From assembly GCA_964519385.1 (NCBI GenBank), contig CAZFLR010000040.1, positions 1-8,869 on the forward strand: DNA of 8,869 nucleotides, written 5' to 3'. How positions within the stretch are numbered: position 1 is the stretch's first letter; each line of letters opens with the position of its first letter. The stretch is from SVFI01 sp964519385. GTDB taxonomy: Bacteria; Bacillota; Clostridia; Lachnospirales; Lachnospiraceae. A program made the position numbers and the translations under genes. The notes beneath the pieces are model-generated. The model did not search any database. It had not been told where the DNA came from and saw only the letters and a list, made by a program, of their open reading frames with translations. Of this stretch, positions 1 to 5,583 are shown in pieces.

Positions 1-1
1 T

Positions 2-118
2 TATTATCGCAGAAAGGCTGGGCAATTAAAAGGTACGCACTATGGAGCGTTTACAATTAATAAACCAGCAAAAGCTAGTTGCATCTATTTCAAAAGGACA
101 ATGACCAAATCCTTATAA
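2..118 (+). CDS. C-terminal end of an unidentified reading frame (partial)
   Basis: The frame is open from the left edge of the window to a TAA at 116-118, giving 38 residues that end FKRTMTKSL. The part is basic (many Lys/Arg) and has no motif I recognise. It could be the real 3' end of a gene starting outside the window, or simply an open stretch, since the other two frames close by about position 60. The promoter-like sequence at 142-170 and hairpin at 215-236 lie downstream. There is no terminator directly after the stop. I assign no function. Confidence 0.25.
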   Translation, partial: YYRRKAGQLKGTHYGAFTINKPAKASCIYFKRTMTKSL

Positions 119-141
119 ATTATCGAATGTTTGTTTAGGGA

Positions 142-170
142 TTGTAAAGTAGACTTACAGATGATATAAT
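142..170 (+). promoter_or_regulatory. Near-consensus sigma-A promoter upstream of a short hairpin-ended region
   Basis: TTGTAA (142-147) and a perfect TATAAT (165-170) are separated by exactly 17 bp. The predicted transcription start is near 177. No coding frame with a ribosome binding site follows; instead a hairpin with a T-rich tail appears about 40 nt downstream. A 9-bp inverted repeat (ACAGATGAT at 157-165, ATCATCTGT at 190-198) overlaps the start of the -10 box and could be an operator. Confidence 0.5.
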
Positions 171-176
171 AAATTA

Positions 177-246
177 GGTTTTTTTGATGATCATCTGTTG
201 GTCATTATTTCTAGGGCTGAAGCTGCAACTTCAGCCTCTTTACTTT
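177..246 (+). ncRNA. Candidate small RNA of about 70 nt, opposite the 3' end of the ATPase/TOPRIM operon
   Basis: The interval runs from the predicted start of the promoter at 142-170 to the T-rich end of the hairpin at 215-236. It contains no plausible coding frame. It lies immediately past the 3' end of the minus-strand TOPRIM gene (stop at 260-262) and runs towards it, so read-through would be antisense to that mRNA. The boundaries are inferred only from promoter and hairpin. It could instead be just a convergent terminator plus a chance promoter in AT-rich DNA. Confidence 0.3.
215..246 (+). terminator. Hairpin terminator, better suited to the plus strand
   Basis: GGCTGAAG (215-222) and CTTCAGCC (229-236) form a perfect 8-bp stem around a 6-nt loop. 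On the plus strand it is followed by TCTTTACTTT. On the minus strand no U-run follows, so the hairpin would end the minus-strand operon less efficiently, although it is the only strong stem downstream of it. Confidence 0.55.
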
Positions 247-259
247 GTCCACTTGTTGT

Positions 260-886
260 TTATGATTCACCTCTTTCCTCCCACAATTCTTCATTAGGAA
301 TAAATTGAAAACAATATTCAACAAATTCCAGTATATTAGTTTCTTTAACACCCTTAATCTTTTTTGCAAAAGTTCTTACCTGATTCATGGTGTCAATACT
401 TAACGGTCCCGTATTAATTGGAAATATCTTACTATAATACGTTCCCTTATCAGAATCAGGAATTTTTTTGACCATAATTCCTGACTTTATCATTACATCC
501 TCTAAATTGGATATATTATAAATTGGAACTATATAATCCTTTAAAGGATGACCGTGAAACAATTCACCGGATATGTATTTATCTTTAGTTGCTTTATCAC
601 AATCATCAGTATCCATAATTATAAATAATTTAAAATTCTTTAAGCTCTTTGATTTCTTGTCATACTCCACTGAATATTCTTCTGCAAAAGCTTTCAATGT
701 CTTAAATTGTTTTTTATTTAAAAAATCTTTCAAGCCATTAATTTGGATACTACCTTTTCCTTTATCTTTCGAAATAAGGCTAACCGGTAAATGTAGATTG
801 GTATAAATGTACTTCACTAAAATAAATTCCGACTTTCCATGTACAATCACAGCACATTTCTTATAATTTAATGTATTGACAGGCAT
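260..886 (-). CDS. Small TOPRIM-domain protein, probable nuclease effector of an ATPase-TOPRIM defence pair
   Basis: This 208-aa protein has the two landmarks of a TOPRIM fold. The first is a hydrophobic strand followed by HGKSE (residues 16-20), in the place of the usual (V)EGxxE motif. The second is a strand followed by DTDD (residues 92-95), the metal-binding DxD motif. An SNLED segment (126-130) downstream resembles the conserved acidic stretch of RloB/OLD-type TOPRIM proteins. The canonical first glutamate is His16, so catalysis would need Glu20 or another acid. The gene starts 2 nt after the ATPase stop, with its ribosome binding site (GGGAGG) inside the last ATPase codons, so translation is probably coupled. 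From the pairing I infer a nuclease-type effector in an RloAB/AbiL/PARIS-like anti-phage system. I cannot choose among these from sequence alone, and a catalytically altered TOPRIM is possible. Confidence 0.8.
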   Translation of the reverse strand: MPVNTLNYKKCAVIVHGKSEFILVKYIYTNLHLPVSLISKDKGKGSIQINGLKDFLNKKQFKTLKAFAEEYSVEYDKKSKSLKNFKLFIIMDTDDCDKATKDKYISGELFHGHPLKDYIVPIYNISNLEDVMIKSGIMVKKIPDSDKGTYYSKIFPINTGPLSIDTMNQVRTFAKKIKGVKETNILEFVEYCFQFIPNEELWEERGES

Positions 887-888
887 TA

Positions 889-2235
889 TTACTCGCCTCC
901 CTCTACATCAAAACCACTTTTTAACTCTTGTAAAATCGCATCATAATCAACGATATCTACAATAGGAACTCCACCAAATAGTCCCTTCATATACATAATT
1001 CTTGGATTATTTGTACCTTGAATCCGAGGATATTTGTCTAAACATTTCACCTCTTTATTTCCTTGATAATCTACATTTATTAAATATACCGACTTAACAT
1101 CTATAGTTTCTAGCATATAAGTATTGTGTGTAGTAATTATCAACTGACCTGTAATATCATCAATCATTGATTCTAATACGTTTTTCAGTAATAAATCATG
1201 AATTCCATTATCAATCTCATCATAGACTACCGTAACTCCACAAAAGGCGCCTAACAATGATCGAATAATATCTAAAATATGTTGTGTTCCTGCAGACTCT
1301 CTAGCAAAATCAACAGTTCTGATTTGTCCGCCTATCATTTTTTTCACATTCAATCTGTATCTTATTTCATCTTTCTCTTCAGTTCTTTCATAAAACACAT
1401 CTTTAATATCTGCATAAGCTTGTGTGAAAAAGTCTTTTATTATACGCTCTGAACGGTCTAATAATTCTTCCTTTTCTTTCTTTATTTTCCCGTTGTCCAA
1501 GTTTCGCAATACATTATTAGGCTTTCCTGCATTAACTTCACTTCCAGAATAAATAGAAGCCTTCCAATGTATTGTAGTTTCATGAAGCATATCTAAAATA
1601 TCAAATACGTATTCCAAATAACTTTCTCTTATGTACTGTTCGTTTTTTTCCATTCTTTCTTTATGAAAAATACTTAAAAGTGTATGCTTTCCCCAGTACT
1701 TACTTATTTCATCTCTGATTTCAAGTTCAACTTTCTTATTCAAAAACAATTTATTCGAAAATGAAATATTTATTTTTTCATCCTCATACTTTACCTCGAA
1801 TAGAGTTCCTCTTTGTTTTCCAGTATAATAATACAATTTCTCATAAATAAATTTATCTTCAAAGGACATCACATAGTAGCCTTCATAATTATTGAACTGA
1901 AAGCCATACTCAACAGTTGTCGCGTCATCACATTCTAGCATTCTACAATCATCTTTATATTTTAAAATATTAGTAGAACTGAGCAGCATTTCTAATATTT
2001 CCTGTGGAATATCCTTATCCTTAGAAATCTCTAAAATTTTTTCGGTATTTCCAACCATCTGAAACGAATCTATAGATTTTCTAAGTAAGTCAATACTACT
2101 AACAAAATTAGATTTACCACTACCATTTTCTCCATAAATAGATACAAATTTCTTTACACCTTTACTTCCTTTTCTAAAATCAAATATCACATCTTTAAAT
2201 GACATAAAATTTTTCAGCTTAACGTAAGTAAACAT
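889..2235 (-). CDS. AAA15/AAA21-type ABC ATPase, sensor partner of the TOPRIM protein
   Basis: With start at 2235 the protein has 448 residues and a full ABC-type ATPase set. Walker A is GENGSGKS (35-42), the signature is RESAGTQ (312-318), Walker B is VVYDEID with the acidic pair at 339-340, and the switch histidine is in ITTHN (about 370). The region between Walker A and the signature is a long helical insertion, as in OLD-like and RloA/AbiLi ATPases. An in-frame ATG also exists at 2256. I prefer 2235 because it has GGAGGTG (2248-2242) 8 nt upstream, the family begins right at the first strand (MFTYVKLKNF), and a promoter -10 box overlaps the 2256 ATG. It probably senses phage activity and controls the TOPRIM protein encoded just downstream (inference). 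The tuf terminator lies upstream, so expression should depend on its own promoter. Confidence 0.88.
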   Translation of the reverse strand: MFTYVKLKNFMSFKDVIFDFRKGSKGVKKFVSIYGENGSGKSNFVSSIDLLRKSIDSFQMVGNTEKILEISKDKDIPQEILEMLLSSTNILKYKDDCRMLECDDATTVEYGFQFNNYEGYYVMSFEDKFIYEKLYYYTGKQRGTLFEVKYEDEKINISFSNKLFLNKKVELEIRDEISKYWGKHTLLSIFHKERMEKNEQYIRESYLEYVFDILDMLHETTIHWKASIYSGSEVNAGKPNNVLRNLDNGKIKKEKEELLDRSERIIKDFFTQAYADIKDVFYERTEEKDEIRYRLNVKKMIGGQIRTVDFARESAGTQHILDIIRSLLGAFCGVTVVYDEIDNGIHDLLLKNVLESMIDDITGQLIITTHNTYMLETIDVKSVYLINVDYQGNKEVKCLDKYPRIQGTNNPRIMYMKGLFGGVPIVDIVDYDAILQELKSGFDVEGGE

Positions 2236-2254
2236 TTCATGCACCTCCATGTTC

Positions 2255-2283
2255 ATATTAACACTTCCTTTCGATTAAGTCAA
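2255..2283 (-). promoter_or_regulatory. Promoter for the ATPase-TOPRIM operon, overlapping a possible upstream start codon
   Basis: On the minus strand TTGACT (2283-2278) and TAATAT (2260-2255) are separated by 17 bp. The predicted start near 2248 would give a leader of only about 13 nt, opening with the GGAGGTG ribosome binding site of the ATG at 2235. If real, the ATG at 2256 lies outside the mRNA. A competing ribosome binding site AAGGAAG (2270-2264) before the 2256 ATG means a promoter further upstream cannot be excluded. Confidence 0.45.
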
Positions 2284-2515
2284 GAACTTTTTAAAATTTG
2301 TTATATTTTATATCATTTTATGCAATGTTTTGCTGTTTTATTCATTAAACCTCAAAAAAAGGTCTGCAAAAACAGTTGAAATTATACCTTTTTCAATACC
2401 GATTTCCAAACTACTAATTCTTCTAAACTCTCCTACAATTGCATAAAAATAGAATTTCTCACAAAAAATAGAACTTTTTTAGAACTTTTCCTCCCCATCA
2501 ACTCCCACACAACGT
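2284..2515. other. AT-rich gene-free stretch with repeated AGAACTTTT boxes
   Basis: I see no credible gene here. The word AGAACTTTT occurs at 2283-2291, 2470-2478 and 2481-2489. The first copy abuts the -35 box of the ATPase operon, so a regulator site is conceivable. An 8-bp inverted repeat (AAAAAGGT 2356-2363, ACCTTTTT 2386-2393) could form a weak bidirectional hairpin, with a small CTG/CAG stem inside the loop. Repeats this short arise easily in AT-rich DNA. Confidence 0.3.
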
Positions 2516-2547
2516 AAAAAGGACTTCCCGAGAAACTCGGGAAGTCC
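2516..2547 (-). terminator. Rho-independent terminator of tuf
   Basis: GGACTTCCCGAG (2521-2532) and CTCGGGAAGTCC (2536-2547) form a perfect 12-bp stem with a 3-nt loop. Read on the minus strand it is followed by five U (complement of the As at 2516-2520). It lies 22 nt past the EF-Tu stop codon and is a textbook terminator. It still sits behind the truncated tuf end. Confidence 0.92.
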
Positions 2548-2569
2548 CATATAATCACTATATTTATGA

Positions 2570-2623
2570 TTATTCAACGATAGTTGCAACTCTTCCTGAT
2601 CCAACCGTACGTCCACCTTCACG
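2570..2623 (-). pseudogene. tuf: 3' end of tuf (elongation factor EF-Tu), last 17 codons plus stop
   Basis: The minus strand encodes REGGRTVGSGRVATIVE followed by TAA, the universally conserved C-terminus of bacterial EF-Tu. The codon just before the Arg is a TAG in this frame, and the expected upstream residues (FAI and before) are absent. The homology therefore stops sharply at 2623. A lone gene 3' end with its native terminator is the usual mark of site-specific integration into the end of a housekeeping gene: the element supplies a copy of the 3' end to the disrupted gene at its other boundary. I infer that 2570-2623 holds or borders an attachment site and that an intact tuf lies to the right of the window. 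A simple deletion is the alternative. Confidence 0.85.
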
Positions 2624-2643
2624 CTATATGAATAGCGTTTTTC
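2621..2643. repeat. Inverted repeat at the tuf junction
   Basis: ACGCTAT (2621-2627) and ATAGCGT (2632-2638) are perfect 7-bp arms around a 4-nt spacer, followed on the plus strand by TTTTC. The left arm includes the last recognisable tuf codon (2621-2623), so the palindrome straddles the junction. It may be a recombinase binding arm or a small plus-strand terminator. Confidence 0.5.
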
Positions 2644-2709
2644 GACGTATTTTCTATGCTTTTTATGGCTGAAATCTGCATATTGTCGTTAATTTTATAT
2701 GGTCTATTT
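2644..2709. other. Unassigned element end between tuf junction and integrase tail
   Basis: This short AT-rich stretch has no coding frame or repeat that I can support. By position, between an integrase-like C-terminus and the tuf scar, it would be the attachment arm region of the integrated element. Confidence 0.25.
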
Positions 2710-2787
2710 TTATTTGCATAATTTCTTGGCACCGTTTTGGCACCACTTGTCTTCTTTTAAACTCTGAATAGGTAACAGATATTCTTT
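2710..2787 (-). pseudogene. Possible C-terminal tail of a tyrosine integrase (remnant)
   Basis: The minus-strand frame ends DKWCQNGAKKLCK and TAA at 2712-2710. The KWCQNGAK string resembles the C-terminal tails, past the catalytic domain, of many Clostridia phage and integrative-element tyrosine integrases. Only about 25 residues are present, and the same frame upstream is closed by a TAA (2790-2788) and then belongs to a different sequence. No catalytic residues remain. The orientation, running towards the tuf junction, fits an integrase next to its attachment site. The assignment rests on a short stretch and is tentative. Confidence 0.35.
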
Positions 2788-2999
2788 TTATTCAATCTCA
2801 AATTCTGTAGCTAAATAATACGTATCAATTCTATCTTCCAAATGTAAATACACTTTCTTTACAATACAGTATTCTCCGGGCGGCAATTCCCCATACCATG
2901 TTTTCCAATTTGTCGGAAACACTGTTGTCTGAGCATTCGGAATACTATATGCTACTTCGATAAATCATTCTCCTGCCCACAGTATATACATCTTGGCAT
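2788..2999 (-). pseudogene. Frameshifted small gene: zinc-ribbon-like start and Ig-like C-terminal part
   Basis: An ATG at 2999 has GGAG 10 nt upstream and begins MPRCIYCGQENDLSK, a CxxC start typical of a zinc ribbon, but stops after 15 codons (TAG at 2954-2952). In a second frame, 2964-2788 encodes 59 residues containing KTWYGELPPGEYCIVKKVYL and ending YYLATEFEIE. This resembles the edge strands of bacterial Ig-like domains (a Gly-Glu-Tyr motif before a lysine-rich strand). The frames differ, so one frameshift near 2967-2985 would join them into a protein of about 70 residues. The family guess for the second half is weak. Expression could come from the extended -10 promoter at 3041-3049. 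Confidence 0.4.
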
Positions 3000-3027
3000 T
3001 TTAAATTCTCTCCTTTACTTTTTCCTT

Positions 3028-3960
3028 TTATTTTACATACATTATACCATCTATCAAAAGAAAGCACCACCGACAAAGCTGCCTGCTTTCCAGCCACTGC
3101 TTTTTTCTGTTTTCCAAACCTGCTGACACAAAATTTACCATTTCCTTTGTACAGTTAAGAATAAGATTATTTAACTGCTCCCTGTTAATTTTGCTTTGTT
3201 TACACTGTTCCATTCCTCCCAGACTTGCCTGTGAACATCTGTAATTTTTATGATAGCCACCTCCGAAACTCATATATCTGCCACAGTACGGACAGAACAA
3301 AAGCGGATTCGGACTTCTCTTTTTTGTCTGTTTCCTTTTGACATGGGTAAATGCTCTTTCATTTGCCCGGTCAAATAACTCCTGTGACACGATAGGCTCA
3401 TGAGTACCTTCCACGACTTTCCATTCAGAACGGTCATTTTTCACCTGTCTTTTGGAACCGACATGGGTATTTTTACTCTTGTTTCTTATTGTTTTTCCAA
3501 GATACACCTCATTTTTCAGCATATCACCGATGGTAGTGATACTCCAGAGCTTCACTGCCTTTTCATGGTAGGTTGTTTTATTCACACCGTTTTTCCGGAT
3601 ATGCTTCGTTGGTGTCTCTATCTGATTGTCATTCAGATACCTGCATATCGCACCTTTTGTCTTGCCCTCGGCAGCCATCGTAAAGATGAGTCTTACTACC
3701 TCTGCCGCTTCCGTATCGACCATAAGCTGATGAATGTTCTCAGGATTTTTGCGGTATCCGTATGCCGCAAAAGCAGATACATATTCCCCTCTTGCAGCTC
3801 TGGTGTTCATTGCAGTTTTTACCTTAACGGATAAATCCCTGCTGTACATGGCATTCAGTATGTTCTTTAATGCAAAGATAAAATGGAAGATACAAAGCTG
3901 CCAACCACGTTCAGTAATATGAAATATAATGATTTGCAGAATTTTTTCGCCAGTTTGCAA
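3028..3960 (-). pseudogene. Large serine recombinase lacking its catalytic domain
   Basis: The 310-residue frame holds the central parts of a large serine recombinase (Tn4451 TnpX/phage integrase type). Homology starts near residue 31 (LKNILNAMYSRDLSVKVKTA), then the Recombinase domain (about 55-190, with GEYVSAFAAYGYRKNP and EGTHEPIVSQELFDRA). A zinc ribbon follows at about 220-262 (CPYC at 223-226, then Cys242 and Cys253). The N-terminal resolvase domain with the catalytic serine, normally about 150 residues, is missing; the first 30 residues are unrelated. The coiled-coil C-terminus is also replaced after about residue 287 by an out-of-frame tail. Family members are usually 450-550 residues. 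It cannot cut DNA by itself and is best read as a decayed mobilisation gene. A separate protein supplying the catalytic domain is not seen. Confidence 0.8.
3041..3049 (-). promoter_or_regulatory. Extended -10 promoter element
   Basis: On the minus strand TGG-TATAAT (3049-3041) is an extended -10 (TGnTATAAT). It lies about 40 nt upstream of the ATG at 2999, inside the tail of the recombinase remnant. No good -35 box is present, which is tolerated with an extended -10. Confidence 0.4.
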
Positions 3961-4070
3961 AAGCAGAGCAGTTTATCAAATTCATGGATGAAAGAAAGCA
4001 TGAATCGTTTTATGAAGTGGTTAGCTGTTTAAATGCTTTTGGAGAAACTTGTAACATGACCCGATATTAA
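3933..4070 (+). CDS. Short unidentified reading frame, probably a fragment
   Basis: From a TGA at 3930-3932 to TAA at 4068-4070 the plus strand is open and reads as a plausible soluble, helical segment (AEQFIKFMDERKHESFYEVV, then CLNAFGETCNMTRY). The first ATG is at 3984, without a ribosome binding site. The composition looks like real protein rather than noise, and I suspect the tail of a gene whose front was lost where the serine recombinase remnant begins. I do not recognise the family. A GGAG-like site and ATG follow at once (4076-4092), as in a gene cluster. Confidence 0.3.
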   Translation, partial: FAEFFRQFAKAEQFIKFMDERKHESFYEVVSCLNAFGETCNMTRY

Positions 4071-4115
4071 AAAGTAGGAGATGATGAAAATGGTTAATAG
4101 AATTAGCAGCAATAG

Positions 4116-4259
4116 TGCATCCGCTATATACAGAAAATGTTGGGGCATTCTTCCATTACAACAACACAGATATACACATATGTTGCAGTAGAAAAGGAAC
4201 GGGAGATACTTCGGACAAAACATTCACGGAATAAAATGTGCGTGGAAATAGGAAAGTAA
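4116..4259 (+). pseudogene. C-terminal fragment of a tyrosine recombinase/integrase
   Basis: The frame between TAG (4113-4115) and TAA (4257-4259) encodes 47 residues with IRYIQK followed by MLGHSSITTTQIYT. This is the unmistakable LGH motif and catalytic Tyr region of phage-type tyrosine integrases, followed by a basic tail ending EIGK. In family terms the His of LGH and the Tyr of QIYT are catalytic residues, but the Arg-containing core and the N-terminal domains are gone. A different frame with a ribosome binding site (ATG 4090, 33 codons) runs through the same DNA and is probably fortuitous. The fragment points towards the structured region at 4319-4600, which could mark the attachment site of a lost element. 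Confidence 0.8.
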
Positions 4260-4283
4260 AAAAAGTCATTAGTGAAAAATGAT

Positions 4284-4312
4284 TTGGGTTATGGTATGAT
4301 TGATTTGATAAT
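4284..4312 (+). promoter_or_regulatory. Promoter for the structured gene-free region
   Basis: TTGGGT (4284-4289) and GATAAT (4307-4312) are spaced 17 bp apart; a second GATAAT follows at 4313-4318. The predicted start is near 4319. No gene with a ribosome binding site follows before the terminator at 4573-4600. Confidence 0.45.
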
Positions 4313-4330
4313 GATAATATGTAATTATCA
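4312..4330. promoter_or_regulatory. Operator-like palindrome at the start of the structured region
   Basis: TGATAAT (4312-4318) and ATTATCA (4324-4330) are perfect 7-bp arms around ATGTA. The palindrome overlaps the predicted transcription start, so it could be a repressor site or the 5' hairpin of the RNA. Confidence 0.45.
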
Positions 4331-4600
4331 CGGCAGGGTGAACGGACTACCGAATGTGTAGTGAAAAGTCGCGCAGAACTGGGCATAGTACGGCAGTCAT
4401 AGTGCCACGAGACTACCGAAAGACTACTTCTTGTGGCAGTTAAAGTGGATTGTGTAACAGTTATCGTTAAGTGGGTTTATAAGAAAATGAACCCCTTGGG
4501 GGAATCGTTAAAAGGGTTCTGCGGGAAAATTACTATAGGTTGGAATTAGAAGAATATGTGTGATAATGGCGGACGTCCTGCAGGTGCGGGGCGTTTTATT
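4319..4600 (+). ncRNA. Candidate structured RNA of about 280 nt, family not recognised
   Basis: The interval is not coding but is rich in structure. A 5-bp stem ACTAC/GTAGT lies at 4346-4350/4358-4362. A 9-bp stem TGCCACGAG/CTTGTGGCA (one G-U) lies at 4403-4411/4430-4438. An 8-bp hairpin GGGTTTAT/ATGAACCC (one G-U) lies at 4473-4480/4487-4494. The same ACCC arm can pair instead with GGGTTC at 4514-4519. Direct repeats occur: GACTACCGAA at 4345 and 4411, and a 15-nt repeat with two mismatches starting ATCGTTAA at 4463 and 4504. A promoter precedes it and a strong terminator ends it. It lies between an integrase end and the DUF3990 locus. I looked for the hallmark sequences of tmRNA, RNase P RNA, SRP RNA, T-box and group II intron domain V and did not find them. 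A known Firmicutes RNA family that I cannot recall is possible. Confidence 0.5.
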
Positions 4601-4605
4601 GTTTT
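4573..4605 (+). terminator. Rho-independent terminator before the DUF3990 promoter
   Basis: ACGTCCTGC (4573-4581) pairs with GCGGGGCGT (4586-4594) over 9 bp, including two G-U pairs, around the tetraloop AGGT. It is followed by TTTATTGTTTT. It ends the candidate RNA and insulates the downstream operon from it. Confidence 0.75.
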
Positions 4606-4625
4606 AGTATTTTGCAAGAATCTGA

Positions 4626-4654
4626 TTGACACAAAATATAACATTTTATATAAT
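4626..4654 (+). promoter_or_regulatory. Perfect consensus sigma-A promoter of the DUF3990-to-SMC operon
   Basis: TTGACA (4626-4631) and TATAAT (4649-4654) match consensus exactly with 17-bp spacing; the start should fall near 4661. Such a strong promoter normally needs repression, and the flanking inverted repeat plus the HTH domain of the first gene suggest how. Confidence 0.85.
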
Positions 4655-4676
4655 TTAAAATAGAAAGAATGTTATA
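4637..4676. promoter_or_regulatory. Inverted repeat flanking the -10 box, probable autoregulatory operator
   Basis: TATAACATT (4637-4645) and AATGTTATA (4668-4676) are perfect 9-bp arms. Their centres are 31 bp apart, about three helical turns. One arm lies in the promoter spacer and the other just past the start site, so a dimeric regulator bound to both would block the promoter. The XRE-type HTH at the N-terminus of the first gene product is the natural candidate. Confidence 0.55.
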
Positions 4677-4704
4677 ATTTATGGGCGAATATGGAGATGA
4701 TAGC

Positions 4705-5583
4705 ATGCAGGATTTGATTAAGAAAATACGTTCATATATGAATATGAATCAGACGGAGTTTGCAGAAAAGCTGAACGTGACATTTGCGACTGTAAACCGT
4801 TGGGAAAATGGTCGTGCGCTGCCAAATAAGCTCGCACAGGATAAGATTTATGATTTGTGCAAGGCACAGAATGTTCCGGTATACGATATGGTTATAGAAA
4901 AAATAGAAGCTGCCGCAAATAGCCTTCAGCTAGAGTCGGGACGCGTGTTATTATATCACGGTTCGAAGTCCGGAATTGATGGAAGAATTGAACCGAAGAG
5001 CCGTAAGCAGTGTGACTTTGGAAAAGGATTCTATATGGGAACAGAACCAAGTCAGGCACTTACTCTCATCTGTGACTACGAAAGTGCTAGATTTTATATG
5101 GTTTCTATATCAGTAGAAGACCTTGCCGTATTAGATGTTCCGGCAAATTTGGAATGGGCAATGATTGTGGCATACCATAGGGGACGTATGGAAAAAATAA
5201 AAGGGACTCCACTTTATCGTAAGTACCAGGAAATAACGAACAATAAAGATCTGGTTATCGGCAGCATAGCAAATGACAGAATGTTTTTTGTGATTGATAA
5301 CTTCTTTGTTGGAAATATCACAGATGCAGCACTGGTCAATAGTTTATCTGCATTAGAACTTGGTAAACAGTATGTTGCCGTGACTGGGAAGGGCTGCGAT
5401 GCGGTACGGATTGAAAAAGAGATTCCGATTTCGTACTTGGAAAAACTTTTTTTGAAAGAAATATCAGCGGCAAATCGAGTAAAAGGTTCTTCGTTGGCAA
5501 ATGATATTTGCAAGAACTATCGTAGGGAAGGTTTGTTTTTTGATGAGATTTTGGATCAGGCAGTGGAAGGTGGTTTATCATGA
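4705..5583 (+). CDS. XRE-family HTH fused to DUF3990 (ADP-ribosyltransferase-like) domain
   Basis: The start at 4705 (292 aa) has GGAG (4693-4696) 8 nt upstream and begins at the HTH. An in-frame ATG at 4681 lacks a ribosome binding site. Residues about 2-60 are an XRE/Cro-type HTH (MNQTEFAEKLNVTFATVNRW, then ENGRALP). From about 80 the sequence matches the DUF3990 pattern: YHGSK (84-88), then DFGKGFYMGT (104-113), later GSIANDRMFF. DUF3990 has been grouped with the ADP-ribosyltransferase superfamily, where the His-Gly and Gly-x-Gly-Phe-Tyr motifs bind NAD. I infer a DNA-binding toxin-like or regulatory enzyme that may modify a host or phage target. The stop overlaps the next ATG (ATGA), implying a coupled partner such as an antitoxin. 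The operator around its promoter suggests autorepression. Enzyme activity is not proven, and a regulator with a nucleotide-sensing domain is possible. Confidence 0.82.
   Translation: MQDLIKKIRSYMNMNQTEFAEKLNVTFATVNRWENGRALPNKLAQDKIYDLCKAQNVPVYDMVIEKIEAAANSLQLESGRVLLYHGSKSGIDGRIEPKSRKQCDFGKGFYMGTEPSQALTLICDYESARFYMVSISVEDLAVLDVPANLEWAMIVAYHRGRMEKIKGTPLYRKYQEITNNKDLVIGSIANDRMFFVIDNFFVGNITDAALVNSLSALELGKQYVAVTGKGCDAVRIEKEIPISYLEKLFLKEISAANRVKGSSLANDICKNYRREGLFFDEILDQAVEGGLS

Noticed and set aside
573..806. Plus-strand frame of 77 codons
   Set aside because: It lies fully inside the TOPRIM gene on the other strand, has no ribosome binding site and no recognisable domain.
3400..3922. Two plus-strand frames of 144 and 62 codons
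   Set aside because: Both are antisense to the serine recombinase remnant, whose domains are clear, and both have a composition of hydrophobic and Cys-rich noise.
4090..4191. 33-codon plus-strand frame starting MVNRISSNSASA with a GGAG-like site
   Set aside because: It overlaps in another frame the recognisable tyrosine integrase C-terminus and ends without a domain, so it is more likely fortuitous, although its first codons could be a remnant.
4029..4386. Two minus-strand frames of 64 and 76 codons
   Set aside because: They are antisense to the tyrosine integrase tail and the structured region. Their apparent membrane-like content is a by-product of reading AT-rich DNA backwards.
4319..4600. 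Group II intron, T-box or retron RNA
   Set aside because: No domain V-like hairpin, no T-box core sequence, and no reverse transcriptase in the window.
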